From assembly GCF_006517625.1 (NCBI RefSeq), contig NZ_VHQI01000007.1, positions 1 through 64,000 on the forward strand: a DNA stretch of 64,000 bases. The letters are read 5' to 3'. The stretch comes from Mixta tenebrionis (GTDB lineage: Bacteria > Pseudomonadota > Gammaproteobacteria > Enterobacterales > Enterobacteriaceae). Below the pieces are notes generated by a model. That model was given only the letters and a program-made list of their open reading frames with translations. It was not told the origin of the DNA and searched no databases. Positions within the stretch are counted from its first letter, which is position 1, and each line of letters starts with the position of its first letter. A program made the translations under genes and the position numbers. This document shows positions 1 through 8,775 of the stretch, piece after piece.

Positions 1-45
1 GGAGTAATTCGGGCCTGACAAGCACTAATTATAAAAAATCACGCA
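1..45 (-). promoter_or_regulatory. Partial rRNA operon P1 promoter at window edge
   Basis: Read on the minus strand, this edge shows an AT-rich stretch (24-45, UP-element-like), a -35 TTGTCA (complement 16-21) and the spacer GGCCCGAATTACTCC, which runs off the window just before the expected TATAAT. This closely resembles the enterobacterial rrn P1 core promoters that have TTGTCA and a GGCCGGAATAACTCCC spacer. In E. coli an rRNA operon (rrnG) lies directly downstream of clpB on the same strand, so position and sequence agree. The -10 element and the rRNA genes are outside the window. Confidence 0.75.
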
Positions 46-103
46 ACCGTTCAAATTTCAGCCTGAACGACGATAAACCAGACATTTTTCAGCCTTAAAA
101 CAA

Positions 104-127
104 AAAATGGGCCTTACGGCCCATTTT
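104..127 (-). terminator. Intrinsic terminator of clpB
   Basis: A 10 bp stem (104-113 with 118-127) around a four-base loop, with a GGGCC core. On the minus strand it is followed by a T-rich tract. It starts 8 bases beyond the clpB stop codon and separates clpB from the rRNA promoter region. Confidence 0.9.
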
Positions 128-134
128 CTGCGTT

Positions 135-2708
135 TTACTGGTGCGCAACGATAGTCCCATCATGCACGTCGATTTCGATAGTTTTGCCCGGCACCAGGGC
201 GCCGGAGAGTATCTGCTGCGCCAGCGGGTTTTCCACCTGCTGCTGAATCGCGCGTTTTAACGGACGCGCGCCATATACCGGGTCATAGCCATTCTGGCCC
301 AGCAGCGTGAGCGCCTCTTCCGACATATGAACGCTGTAACCGCGTTCTTCCAGCCGTTTATACAACCGCTGCAGCTGGATATTGGCAATTGAGGCAATAT
401 GTTTTTCACCCAACGGATGGAACACCACGACTTCATCGATACGGTTGATAAATTCCGGACGAAAATGATGGCCGACAACCGTCATAACCACATCTTTCAT
501 CGCTCCGTAATCCAGCTCGCCGAAGCGTTCCTGAATCAGATCGGAACCCAGGTTCGACGTCATGATCACCACGCTGTTGCGAAAATCGACAGTTCGTCCC
601 TGCCCATCGGTCAGGCGTCCATCATCCAGCACCTGTAGCAGAATGTTGAACACATCCGGGTGCGCCTTCTCTACTTCATCCAGCAGGATGACGGAATAAG
701 GCCGACGACGCACCGCTTCGGTAAGGTAGCCGCCCTCTTCATAGCCAACGTAGCCCGGAGGCGCCCCCACCAGCCGCGAAACGGAATGTTTCTCCATAAA
801 TTCCGACATATCGATACGCACCATCGCATCGTCGCTGTCGAACAGGAAGTTAGCCAGCGCCTTACACAGCTCGGTTTTACCGACGCCGGTCGGCCCGAGG
901 AACAGGAAAGAGCCAATAGGACGATTCGGATCGGACAGACCGGCGCGGCTACGGCGAATCGCATTGGAAACCGCTTCGACCGCTTCATCCTGCCCGATAA
1001 CGCGACGATGCAGATCCTGCTCCATGCGCAGCAGTTTCTCACGTTCGCCTTCCATCATGCGCGCGACTGGTATTCCGGTCCAGCGCGCCAGCACATCAGC
1101 GATTTCCACATCGGTAACGCGGTTACGCAGCAGGCGCATGGTTTTTCCTTCCGACTGCGTTGCCGCCGCCAGCTGTTTCTCCAGCTCAGGAATCTGCCCG
1201 TATTGCAGTTCAGACATACGCGCCAGATCGCCGGAGCGCCGCGCCTGCTCCAGCGCGATTTTCGCCTGCTCCAGCTCCGCTTTTATTGTCTGAGTGCCGG
1301 AGAGCGAGGCTTTTTCCGCCTTCCATTCTTCTTCCAGCTCGGCATATTCGCGCTCTTTCTGGTTGAGTTCATCCTCCAGCATCTCCAGGCGTTTCTGGCT
1401 GGCTTCGTCGGACTCTTTTTTCAGCGCCTGCTGTTCCAGCTTCAGCTGAATAACGCGCCGCTCCAGGCGATCCAGCGGCTCCGGCTTAGAGTCGATCTGC
1501 AGACGAATGCTGGACGCCGCCTCGTCAATCAGGTCGATTGCTTTATCCGGCAGCTGACGATCGGCAATATAACGATGCGACAGCGTTGCTGCGGCAACAA
1601 TGGCCGGATCGGTAATCTGTACGTGATGATGCAGCTCATAACGCTCTTTCAAACCGCGCAGGATAGCGATGGTATCCTCTACGCTCGGCTCTGCGACGAA
1701 CACTTTCTGGAAACGACGTTCTAGCGCTGCATCCTTTTCAATGTACTGGCGATATTCATCCAGCGTCGTTGCGCCAACGCAGTGCAGCTCGCCGCGCGCC
1801 AGCGCAGGCTTCAGCATATTGCCGGCATCCATCGCGCCATCGGCTTTACCCGCGCCGACCATGGTATGCAGTTCGTCAATAAACAGGATAACGTTGCCTT
1901 CCTGTTTGGCCAGATCGGTCAGGACGCCTTTCAGACGTTCTTCAAACTCGCCGCGATATTTAGCGCCCGCCACCAGCGCGCCCATATCCAGCGCCAGTAC
2001 GCGACGGCCTTTTAGCCCTTCCGGTACTTCGCCGTTGACGATACGCTGCGCCAGGCCTTCGACGATCGCAGTTTTACCTACCCCCGGCTCACCAATCAGC
2101 ACCGGGTTATTTTTAGTACGGCGCTGCAGCACCTGAATGGTGCGGCGGATCTCTTCATCACGCCCGATAACCGGGTCCAGCTTGCCCTGTTCGGCGCGCT
2201 CGGTAAGATCGATGGTATATTTTTTCAATGCCTGGCGCTGATCTTCAGCCCCCTGATCGTTCACGTTTTCCCCTCCCCGCATTTGTTCGATAGCTTTGGT
2301 CAGCTTGTCATTAGTCGCGCCGGCGGATTTCAGTAAATCGGCCAGCGAACCGCGCGAGTCGAGGGCGGCCAGGACAAATAATTCAGATGATATAAAGTTA
2401 TCGCCGCGCTTCTGCGCCAGCTTGTCGCACAGGTTAAGCACCCGTACCAAATCGGCGGAAGGCTGGACGTCGCCATCGGCCCCTTCTACCTGCGGCAGAC
2501 GACTGATAGCCTGCTCTACGCTGTTACGTAATCCTGCAACATCCACGCCTGCGGTAGTCAGTAACGGGCGAACGGTGCCGCCCTCCTGACCGAGCAGCGC
2601 GCTCATCAAGTGAAGAGGTTCTATGAACTGGTTATCGCGCCCAAGGGCGAGGGATTGAGCATCGGCGAGCGCAAGCTGGAATTTGTTAGTAAGACGATCC
2701 AGACGCAT
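135..2708 (-). CDS. clpB: ATP-dependent disaggregase ClpB
   Basis: Hexameric AAA+ chaperone of the cytosol that threads aggregated proteins through its pore, working with DnaK/DnaJ/GrpE. The product is 857 residues, the usual length. Visible domains: N-terminal Clp repeat domain (about 1-145), first ATPase domain with Walker A GEPGVGKT at 206-213, a long charged coiled-coil middle domain (about 400-525), and a second ATPase domain with Walker A GPTGVGKT near 605. The ATG at 2706-2708 was chosen because it begins the family-typical MRLDRLT and has GGGAGG just upstream; a TTG four codons earlier is unlikely. A GTG at codon 149 preceded by GGGGAGGG probably gives the short ClpB form. A sigma-32-type promoter lies upstream. 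Confidence 0.99.
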   Translation of the reverse strand: MRLDRLTNKFQLALADAQSLALGRDNQFIEPLHLMSALLGQEGGTVRPLLTTAGVDVAGLRNSVEQAISRLPQVEGADGDVQPSADLVRVLNLCDKLAQKRGDNFISSELFVLAALDSRGSLADLLKSAGATNDKLTKAIEQMRGGENVNDQGAEDQRQALKKYTIDLTERAEQGKLDPVIGRDEEIRRTIQVLQRRTKNNPVLIGEPGVGKTAIVEGLAQRIVNGEVPEGLKGRRVLALDMGALVAGAKYRGEFEERLKGVLTDLAKQEGNVILFIDELHTMVGAGKADGAMDAGNMLKPALARGELHCVGATTLDEYRQYIEKDAALERRFQKVFVAEPSVEDTIAILRGLKERYELHHHVQITDPAIVAAATLSHRYIADRQLPDKAIDLIDEAASSIRLQIDSKPEPLDRLERRVIQLKLEQQALKKESDEASQKRLEMLEDELNQKEREYAELEEEWKAEKASLSGTQTIKAELEQAKIALEQARRSGDLARMSELQYGQIPELEKQLAAATQSEGKTMRLLRNRVTDVEIADVLARWTGIPVARMMEGEREKLLRMEQDLHRRVIGQDEAVEAVSNAIRRSRAGLSDPNRPIGSFLFLGPTGVGKTELCKALANFLFDSDDAMVRIDMSEFMEKHSVSRLVGAPPGYVGYEEGGYLTEAVRRRPYSVILLDEVEKAHPDVFNILLQVLDDGRLTDGQGRTVDFRNSVVIMTSNLGSDLIQERFGELDYGAMKDVVMTVVGHHFRPEFINRIDEVVVFHPLGEKHIASIANIQLQRLYKRLEERGYSVHMSEEALTLLGQNGYDPVYGARPLKRAIQQQVENPLAQQILSGALVPGKTIEIDVHDGTIVAHQ
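2262..2278 (-). promoter_or_regulatory. Internal ribosome binding site and GTG start for short ClpB
   Basis: Codon 149 of clpB is GTG (complement 2262-2264), preceded at a six-base spacing by a purine tract GGGGAGGG. E. coli ClpB is known to be made in long and short forms from such an internal start at Val149; the local sequence GGENVN matches that site. The short form would be 709 residues and lack the N-terminal domain. The start site is seen; its use here is inferred. Confidence 0.7.
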
Positions 2709-2746
2709 GTTTCCTCCCAATACAGGTCAAAATGCTACTGGAGATA

Positions 2747-2774
2747 AAATGAGGTCTGCCCTCAGAATTTCAAG
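2747..2774 (-). promoter_or_regulatory. Sigma-32 (heat-shock) promoter of clpB
   Basis: On the minus strand CTTGAAA (complement 2768-2774) is followed after 13 bases by CCTCATTT (complement 2747-2754), close to the heat-shock consensus CTTGAAA-N11-16-CCCCATnT. It lies 38 bases upstream of the clpB start codon, in the short gap after pgeF. clpB is a classical RpoH regulon member. Confidence 0.82.
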
Positions 2775-2833
2775 ATGTTCAACCTCTATTATGGTGAAAA
2801 AAAGCGCACCCTGGATCGTCTTGTTGCGTAAGG

Positions 2834-3565
2834 TTATATCAGCCAAATCAAACTTGCCATACGACCGGTAGTACCGCTGCGTCGCCAGGAGAAAAAATGC
2901 GCGGAATCGCGCCAGGTGCAGCGCCCGCCGCCGCTAATCGAGACAACGCCCTGCGCGCTCAAACGCTGACGCGCCAGTAGCCAGAGATCGGCATAAAACT
3001 TCTCTCCGCTGTCGCGGAAAGCGAGATCGGCCGCCGGATCGCGGGCGATAAACGCCGCCCTGACTTCCGCGCCGACTTCAAATGCTTCTGGCCCTATCGC
3101 CGGCCCCAGCCAGGCATGGATTTCCTGCGGCGGCGCGGAAAACTGCTGCAGCGTATTCTCCAGCACGCCGGCGCACAGGCCACGCCAGCCCGCATGGGCG
3201 GCGGCGACCTGTTTGCCATCGAACGAGCAGAACAGCACCGGCAGGCAATCCGCCGTCATTACCGCACAGACGGTTTCAGCCTGATTGCTCCAGACGGCAT
3301 CGGCACGGCGCTCCGTTGAGGTCGCCCCATCGAGACGTACTACGTCAGTGCCGTGCACCTGCTCCAGCCAGTAAGGCATGGCGGGTAAACCAGCAAGGGT
3401 GATTAACCGCTGGCGGTTGGCCGCGACGTCTTCGGGCCGATCGCCTACGTGATCGCCCAGATTAAGCGAGTCCCAGGGCGCCGCGCTGACGCCGCCGCGA
3501 CGTGTAGTGCTGCAGGCGCGCACCGACGCCGGCGCGGGCCAGTCAGGAACAATCAATTCGCTCAT
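2834..3565 (-). CDS. pgeF: Peptidoglycan editing factor PgeF (YfiH family)
   Basis: Cytosolic copper/zinc-dependent enzyme of the YfiH/laccase-like family (DUF152), known in E. coli to remove wrongly built UDP-MurNAc-L-serine so that peptidoglycan keeps L-alanine; family members also show purine nucleoside phosphorylase activity in vitro. The 243-residue product is full length. Family motifs seen: NLGDHVGD near 35, EQVHGTDV near 68, TADCLPVLF (conserved Cys) near 103, AHAGWRG with the metal-binding His near 120. Its ATG overlaps the rluD stop codon (ATGA), so the two are translationally coupled as in E. coli. Confidence 0.96.
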   Translation of the reverse strand: MSELIVPDWPAPASVRACSTTRRGGVSAAPWDSLNLGDHVGDRPEDVAANRQRLITLAGLPAMPYWLEQVHGTDVVRLDGATSTERRADAVWSNQAETVCAVMTADCLPVLFCSFDGKQVAAAHAGWRGLCAGVLENTLQQFSAPPQEIHAWLGPAIGPEAFEVGAEVRAAFIARDPAADLAFRDSGEKFYADLWLLARQRLSAQGVVSISGGGRCTWRDSAHFFSWRRSGTTGRMASLIWLI

Positions 3566-4542
3566 AGCCAGTCCAGCTGATCTTTAAAGGCTTCGGTATC
3601 CGCCTTCAGCGCTTCGATCAGATCGACCATATCCTGCGGCAGCGGCGCGTGCCATTCCATCTCAATACCGGTAATCGGATGGTAGAGACGCAGCATGGTA
3701 GCGTGCAGCGCCTGACGATCGAAACCGCGCAGCGTGGCGATAAACGCATCGGAGGCGCCCTTCGGCGGACGCGGACGTCCGCCATAGAGCGGATCGCCCA
3801 CCAGCGGATGGTTAATATGCGCCATATGTACGCGAATCTGGTGGGTGCGTCCGGTTTCCAGACGCAGACGCAGGCGGGTATGCGCGCGGAAGTGTTCCAT
3901 TACCCGATAGTGCGTTACCGCATGTTTTCCCATCGGATGGACGGCCATGTGGGTACGCTTGGTTGAGTGACGGCTAATCGGTTCATCAACGATACCGCCG
4001 GCGGTCATATTGCCGATCGCTACCGCTTCATACTCACGGGTGATTTCCCGCAGCTGTAGCGACTCAACCAGATGGGTTTGCGCCGGTACGGTTTTCGCCA
4101 CCACCATCAGCCCGGTAGTGTCTTTATCAAGACGATGCACAATACCGGCACGCGGCACGTCGGCAATTTCCGGATAGTGGTGCAACAGCGCGTTAAGCAC
4201 CGTACCGTCGGGATTGCCGGCGCCGGGATGCACCACCAGATCGCGCGGCTTGTTGATTACCAGAATGTCTGCATCTTCATAGACGATATTCAGCGGGATA
4301 TCCTGCGCTTCCCAGCGCATCTCTTCTTCTATCTCAGCCTGTATTGCCACGGCTTCGCCGCCCAACACTTTTTCCTTCGGCTTATCAACGATATTACCGT
4401 TGACGCTCACCCGGCGGTCGAGAATCCACTCTTTTATGCGCGAACGCGAATAATCAGGGAACAATTCCGCTAAAGACTGATCTAAGCGTTGTCCGAGTTG
4501 CGATTCGGAAACCGTTGCGGTGAGTTTTACTTGTTGTGCCAT
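3562..4542 (-). CDS. rluD: 23S rRNA pseudouridine synthase RluD
   Basis: Makes pseudouridines 1911, 1915 and 1917 in helix 69 of 23S rRNA, needed for late 50S assembly and normal termination. 326 residues, as in E. coli. An S4 RNA-binding domain covers about residues 17-75, and the catalytic motif HRLDKDTTG places the nucleophile at Asp139. The gene overlaps pgeF by four bases at its 3' end and is divergent from bamD, with a 132 bp shared intergenic region. Confidence 0.98.
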   Translation of the reverse strand: MAQQVKLTATVSESQLGQRLDQSLAELFPDYSRSRIKEWILDRRVSVNGNIVDKPKEKVLGGEAVAIQAEIEEEMRWEAQDIPLNIVYEDADILVINKPRDLVVHPGAGNPDGTVLNALLHHYPEIADVPRAGIVHRLDKDTTGLMVVAKTVPAQTHLVESLQLREITREYEAVAIGNMTAGGIVDEPISRHSTKRTHMAVHPMGKHAVTHYRVMEHFRAHTRLRLRLETGRTHQIRVHMAHINHPLVGDPLYGGRPRPPKGASDAFIATLRGFDRQALHATMLRLYHPITGIEMEWHAPLPQDMVDLIEALKADTEAFKDQLDWL

Positions 4543-4674
4543 AAACAGCTTCTTCGTTAACGTTGGGTTTTCACGGCGGTGCCGTTTAATATAATGTGCT
4601 ATCGTACCTGGTCACTATTGGAAGCTTAATGGACAGCTTTCGCAATAACACACTCTGAGGATAATCAAATCGTC

Positions 4675-5406
4675 ATGACGCGTATGAAATATCTGGTGGC
4701 TGCAGCCACGTTGAGCCTGGCTCTTGCGGGTTGTTCAAGCTCTAAGGATCAAGTGCCTGACAGTCCGCCTTCTGAGCTTTATGCCACGGCTCAGCAAAAA
4801 CTGCAGGACGGTAACTTTAAAGGCGCAATAACGCAACTGGAAGCGCTGGATAACCGCTATCCATTTGGTCCTTACGCCCAACAAGTTCAGCTGGATCTGA
4901 TCTACGCCTACTATAAAAATGCCGATCTGCCGATGGCGCAGGCCGCCATTGACCGTTTTATGCGCCTGAACCCAACCCATCAGAACATCGATTACGTTCT
5001 GTATATGAAGGGCCTGACGGATATGGCGTTAGACGATTCCGCGCTGCAGGGCTTTTTCGGCATCGATCGTTCCGATCGCGATCCGGAGCATGCCCGTGTC
5101 GCCTTCCGCGATTTTTCCCAGCTGCTGCGCAACTATCCAAACAGCCAGTATGCGGCCGATGCGCGTAAGCGCCTGGTCTATCTGAAAGATCGCCTGGCGA
5201 AATATGAACTCTCCGTGGCGCAATTCTACACGAAACGTGAAGCTTATGTCGCGGTCGTCAATCGTGTGGAGCAGATGTTGAAAGATTATCCCGATACACA
5301 GGCCGCGCGTACGGCTCTGCCGCTGATGGAAAATGCCTACCGCAAACTGCAGCTGAATGCCCAGGCGGATAAAGTAGCGCAGATCATCGCCGCGAATCAG
5401 GCCTGA
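4675..5406 (+). CDS. bamD: Outer membrane assembly lipoprotein BamD
   Basis: Essential lipoprotein of the BAM complex, anchored to the periplasmic face of the outer membrane, where it binds BamA and helps fold beta-barrel proteins. 243 residues. A lipoprotein signal peptide ends in LAGC with the lipidated Cys at position 20; the remainder is a TPR superhelix, almost identical to the E. coli protein over the whole length. The start ATG at 4675 gives the family N-terminus MTRMKYLV. A strong hairpin terminator follows 33 bases after the stop. Confidence 0.98.
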   Translation: MTRMKYLVAAATLSLALAGCSSSKDQVPDSPPSELYATAQQKLQDGNFKGAITQLEALDNRYPFGPYAQQVQLDLIYAYYKNADLPMAQAAIDRFMRLNPTHQNIDYVLYMKGLTDMALDDSALQGFFGIDRSDRDPEHARVAFRDFSQLLRNYPNSQYAADARKRLVYLKDRLAKYELSVAQFYTKREAYVAVVNRVEQMLKDYPDTQAARTALPLMENAYRKLQLNAQADKVAQIIAANQA

Positions 5407-5439
5407 TCCAGTACGGCTCAGCCCCTGCGGCTGAACATT

Positions 5440-5467
5440 AAAAAAGCAGCCTTCAGGCTGCTTTTTT
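5440..5467 (+). terminator. Terminator of bamD
   Basis: A perfect 12 bp stem (5440-5451 with 5456-5467) with a TTCA loop and a T6 tail forming part of the stem. Its A/T symmetry means it could also act on the other strand. Confidence 0.92.
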
Positions 5468-5612
5468 GATGATAAAATCGACGAAATTCGCACTTTCGTG
5501 CCGTGTTAACCTGTCGAGTGTGACGCCTGAAGCGTCATCCGACAAGCTGATTCAGCACATTTACCGTGGCCCCTCACAGATTTCATTTCCTTGACAAAAA
5601 GTGACAATTTAA

Positions 5613-5654
5613 TGTGACAACGATCACAAAAATAAGCTAGTTTCAAGGTATGCT
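5613..5654 (+). promoter_or_regulatory. CRP-dependent promoter of raiA
   Basis: TGTGA-CAACGA-TCACA (5613-5628) is a perfect core match to the CRP palindrome TGTGA-N6-TCACA. A -10-like TATGCT lies at 5649-5654, which puts the CRP centre about 41 bases upstream of the likely transcription start, the spacing of a class II CRP promoter. There is no good -35 between them, as expected for activator dependence. The site is seen; regulation by cAMP-CRP is inferred. Confidence 0.8.
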
Positions 5655-5689
5655 GAAGTTACTACGACGGAAATGACAGTGAGGTAAAC

Positions 5690-6025
5690 ATGATGATTGT
5701 GAATATTACCAGCAAACAAATGGAAATCACCCCGGCTATCCGCCAGCATGTCGAAGACCGTCTCTCTAAGTTAGAAAAGTGGCAAACTCACCTGATTAAT
5801 CCCCATATCGTTCTGTCAAAAGAGCCGAAAGATTATGTCGTCGATGCGACTATCAGCACGCCTAACGGTCCGCTGGTCGCCAGCGCCAGACATGAAGATA
5901 TGTATGCCGCGATTAATGAGCTGCTAAATAAACTGGAGCGCCAGCTGAATAAAGTTCAGCACAAAGGTGAAGCGCGCCGCGCCGCCGTCAGCGTGAAAGA
6001 TTTAGCGCCGCTTAGCGAAGAATAA
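5690..6025 (+). CDS. raiA: Ribosome-associated inhibitor RaiA (protein Y)
   Basis: Stationary-phase and cold-stress factor that binds the 30S decoding region, blocks translation and keeps ribosomes as inactive 70S. 111 residues, matching E. coli RaiA almost throughout; the acidic C-terminal tail is short and ends LSEE. Two adjacent ATGs (5690 and 5693) are possible starts; GAGG at 5681-5684 sits five or eight bases before them. The perfect CRP site upstream fits expression under carbon limitation. Confidence 0.97.
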   Translation: MMIVNITSKQMEITPAIRQHVEDRLSKLEKWQTHLINPHIVLSKEPKDYVVDATISTPNGPLVASARHEDMYAAINELLNKLERQLNKVQHKGEARRAAVSVKDLAPLSEE

Positions 6026-6066
6026 TTCCCGGCGCCCGTTTTATTACGGGCGTCACCGCCGTACTG

Positions 6067-6090
6067 ACGCGCCAGCCGGCGCGTTTTTTA
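6067..6090 (+). terminator. Terminator after raiA
   Basis: A GC-rich 7 bp stem (6067-6073 with 6078-6084) followed by T6. A second hairpin (about 6032-6053) precedes it. Confidence 0.8.
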
Positions 6091-6149
6091 TTGACAGTGG
6101 CAAAACGCTACGGTTACTTTAACCGCATCAGCGCAAAACAGGCACCGCT

Positions 6150-6194
6150 ATGAACCCGACGTTTTTCTTCGCTTTCTTTTTTACCTTCCCCTGA
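6150..6194 (+). CDS. pheL: pheA leader peptide PheL
   Basis: A 14-residue leader, MNPTFFFAFFFTFP, with seven phenylalanine codons. Its last ten residues are identical to those of E. coli PheL; the N-terminus (MNPT) differs from the E. coli MKHIP. Ribosome stalling at the Phe codons when Phe-tRNA is short sets the fold of the downstream attenuator and so allows pheA transcription. It is too short for ordinary gene finders. Confidence 0.93.
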   Translation: MNPTFFFAFFFTFP

Positions 6195-6268
6195 CCAGGG
6201 AGGCGTTTCGTCGTAGAAAAAGAAAGCGAAGACGAACTACAAAGCCTCCCCCGACGGGAGGCTTTTTT
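6167..6268 (+). promoter_or_regulatory. Phenylalanine attenuator upstream of pheA
   Basis: Three alternative pairings are visible. A perfect 15 bp stem joins the pheL coding region (6167-6181) to 6217-6231 (pause/protector hairpin). GGGAGGC at 6198-6204 can pair with GCCTCCC at 6244-6250 (antiterminator). The same GCCTCCC pairs with GGGAGGC at 6256-6262 followed by T6 (terminator). This is the layout of a translation-coupled attenuator: a ribosome stalled on the Phe codons breaks the first stem and frees the antiterminator segment. Confidence 0.9.
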
Positions 6269-6294
6269 ATTATGGACATCTGACAGGTAAAGTT

Positions 6295-7452
6295 ATGACA
6301 CCAGAAAATCCGTTACTGACCCTGCGCGATAAGATCAGCGCTATTGATGAAAAATTGCTGGGGCTGCTTTCTGAGCGGCGCATGCTGGCTATCGAAGTAG
6401 CGCAAGCGAAAATGGCTACCCATCGTCCCGTGCGTGATATCGATCGTGAACGCGATCTGCTGGAACGTCTGATTACCTTAGGACAGGCCCACCAGCTGGA
6501 CGCTCATTTTATTACCCGCCTGTTCCAGCTGATTATTGAAGATTCCGTCCTGACGCAGCAGGCGCTGCTGCAAAAACACCTTAATCAAACCGATCAACAG
6601 TCGGCGCGCATCGCCTTTCTCGGTCCGAAAGGATCGTATTCCCATCTGGCGGCGCGTAAGTATGGCGCCCGTCATTTTGCTCACGTTATCGAAAGCGGAT
6701 GTCAGAAGTTTCAGGACATCATTAATGAGGTGGAAAGCGGCCAGGCGGACTACGCCGTGTTGCCGATTGAAAACACCAGTTCCGGTTCGATCAATGAAGT
6801 TTACGATCTGCTGCAGCAAACCAGCCTCTCTATCGTCGGCGAGATGACGGTGCCCATCGATCACTGCGTGCTGGTAGCCGGCGCTACCGATCTACAGCAA
6901 ATCGAGACGGTTTACAGCCATCCGCAGCCTTTCCAGCAGTGCAGTCAGTTTATTAATCGCTTCCCTCAGTGGAAAATTATCTACACCGAAAGCACCGCGG
7001 CGGCAATGGAAAAAGTCGCGGCGCTTAACTCGCCAAAAGCGGCGGCGCTGGGCAGCGAAGCAGGCGGCGCGCTCTATCAGCTTCAGGTGCTGGAACGTAA
7101 CCTGGCGAACCAGCAGCAGAATATTACTCGCTTTATTATTCTGGCGCGTAAGCCGGTTGACGTTTCCGAACAGGTGCCGGCGAAAACCACGCTGATCATG
7201 GCTACCGGCCAGCAGTCGGGCGCGCTGGTAGAGGCGCTGCTGGTGCTGCGCCAGCATAATCTGATTATGAGCAAGCTGGAATCGCGACCTATCAACGGCA
7301 ACCCCTGGGAAGAGATGTTCTATCTCGACGTACAGGGCAATCTGCGTACTCAGCAGATGCAGCAGGCCCTGCAGGAATTACGCGCTATTACCCGCTCGCT
7401 AAAAGTGCTGGGCTGCTATCCCGGCGAGAATGTGGTGCCGGTAGAGCCATAA
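6295..7452 (+). CDS. pheA: Bifunctional chorismate mutase/prephenate dehydratase PheA
   Basis: Converts chorismate to prephenate and then to phenylpyruvate, the committed steps to phenylalanine. 385 residues. Order of domains: AroQ-type chorismate mutase (about 1-90), prephenate dehydratase (about 105-285, with GPKGSYSH and the PIENTSSG motif), and a C-terminal ACT domain (about 299-376, with the ESRP segment) for feedback inhibition by phenylalanine. It lies directly behind the pheL attenuator. Unlike E. coli, two unrelated genes separate it from tyrA. Confidence 0.98.
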   Translation: MTPENPLLTLRDKISAIDEKLLGLLSERRMLAIEVAQAKMATHRPVRDIDRERDLLERLITLGQAHQLDAHFITRLFQLIIEDSVLTQQALLQKHLNQTDQQSARIAFLGPKGSYSHLAARKYGARHFAHVIESGCQKFQDIINEVESGQADYAVLPIENTSSGSINEVYDLLQQTSLSIVGEMTVPIDHCVLVAGATDLQQIETVYSHPQPFQQCSQFINRFPQWKIIYTESTAAAMEKVAALNSPKAAALGSEAGGALYQLQVLERNLANQQQNITRFIILARKPVDVSEQVPAKTTLIMATGQQSGALVEALLVLRQHNLIMSKLESRPINGNPWEEMFYLDVQGNLRTQQMQQALQELRAITRSLKVLGCYPGENVVPVEP

Positions 7453-7563
7453 CAGACCGATCCGCCAGCTTTTTCGGCTGGCGCCGATAGTTACCTGCGC
7501 CGGGTTATTTTTGCCGCCCGATCGTTATATACTAAAAAACATAACGATTTAATGAGGCTCACC

Positions 7564-8604
7564 ATGCGCAAACTTACTCCTCTGCTTTTCTGCCTTTCAC
7601 TTTTTTCTCTGCATGTTTATGCCGGGCGACAGGTTGTCGATCAGCTGGGCCGCCGGGTGACTATTCCCGATCGCGTCGATCGCGTGGTAGTTCTACAACA
7701 CCAGACGCTTAATCTGCTGGTGCAGCTGGGCGCTACCGACAAAATCGTCGGCGTTCTCAGCAACTGGAAACAGCAGCTCGGCGAAAACTATCAGCGGCTG
7801 GCGCCAGCGCTGGCCAGTATTCCCGCCCCAGGCGATCTGGCCCATGTCGATCCTGAAGCGCTGGTCGCGCTTCATCCACAGGTAGTGTTTGTGACCAACT
7901 ATGCGCCTCTCAGTATGATCGAACATATCCAGAGTCTGGGCATCCCTGTTATCGCCATTTCGCTACGTAGCGGCAGGCCTGAACAGCTGGCAAAGCTGAA
8001 TCCGGTGCTGGAAGATGAGGAACAGGCCTACGATCGTGGATTAAAAGAAGGGATCCGGCTGATCGGCAATATTATTAATCGTCCTGAACAGGCAGAGGAG
8101 CTGATTAACGCCGCTTTCAGCCAGCGGCAGCTGGTGCAGGCGCGCCTGCGCGCAATTCCAGCCGGTCAGCGCGTACGGGTTTACATAGCTAACCCGGAGT
8201 TGACCACCTACGGTTCCGGTAAATATACCGGCCTGATGATGGCCCATGCGGGCGCGCTTAATGTCGCGGCGGCGGTGAACGGCTATAAGCAGGTATCAAT
8301 GGAGCAGATAATCGCATGGAATCCGCAGGTTATTCTGGTGCAAAACCGCTATCCGCAGGTAATTAACGAAATTAAGACACAGCCCGCCTGGCGCGTGATC
8401 GATGCGGTACAGCATCAGCGGGTATGGCTGATGCCGGAATATGCCAAAGCCTGGGGCTATCCGATGCCTGAAGCAACCGGCCTCGGTGAGCTCTGGCTGG
8501 CTAAAAAACTCTACCCGAAAAAATTCAAAGATATTGATATGCAGCAGCAGGCAGATAACTGGTATATGCGTTTCTATCATACCCATTATGACGGCGGTAA
8601 CTAA
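7564..8604 (+). CDS. Periplasmic binding protein of an iron-complex/cobalamin-type ABC transporter
   Basis: A 346-residue secreted protein of the TroA/FepB/BtuF-like periplasmic binding superfamily (PF01497 type). A signal peptide (about 1-21, cleavage after VYA) is followed by the family start RQVVDQLGRRVTIP and the VDRVVVL segment; the conserved NPQVILVQN lies in the second lobe. An ATG at 7552 is also open, but a GAGG (7554-7557 region) sits at the right distance before ATG 7564. No permease or ATPase gene is adjacent, so it is an orphan binding protein; its ligand (siderophore, haem, cobalamin or metal chelate) cannot be told from the sequence. Confidence 0.85.
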   Translation: MRKLTPLLFCLSLFSLHVYAGRQVVDQLGRRVTIPDRVDRVVVLQHQTLNLLVQLGATDKIVGVLSNWKQQLGENYQRLAPALASIPAPGDLAHVDPEALVALHPQVVFVTNYAPLSMIEHIQSLGIPVIAISLRSGRPEQLAKLNPVLEDEEQAYDRGLKEGIRLIGNIINRPEQAEELINAAFSQRQLVQARLRAIPAGQRVRVYIANPELTTYGSGKYTGLMMAHAGALNVAAAVNGYKQVSMEQIIAWNPQVILVQNRYPQVINEIKTQPAWRVIDAVQHQRVWLMPEYAKAWGYPMPEATGLGELWLAKKLYPKKFKDIDMQQQADNWYMRFYHTHYDGGN

Positions 8605-8775
8605 TGTCGCGCTATCGTTCCATTGCGCTCATTAATATTTTTTAAAACTTAAAATCACCATATAAACAATAAGTTATATTAAGCACTGCGGTTTACCGCC
8701 GCCTTCCGCCACGGTTATGCCAGGCTTAACGGGCTGCTAATCATCGGGGTTAGCGAGCGGCAATAAGGAGGCGAA

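Noticed and set aside
660-1724. 354-codon plus-strand open frame opposite clpB
   Set aside because: Antisense shadow of a fully conserved gene.
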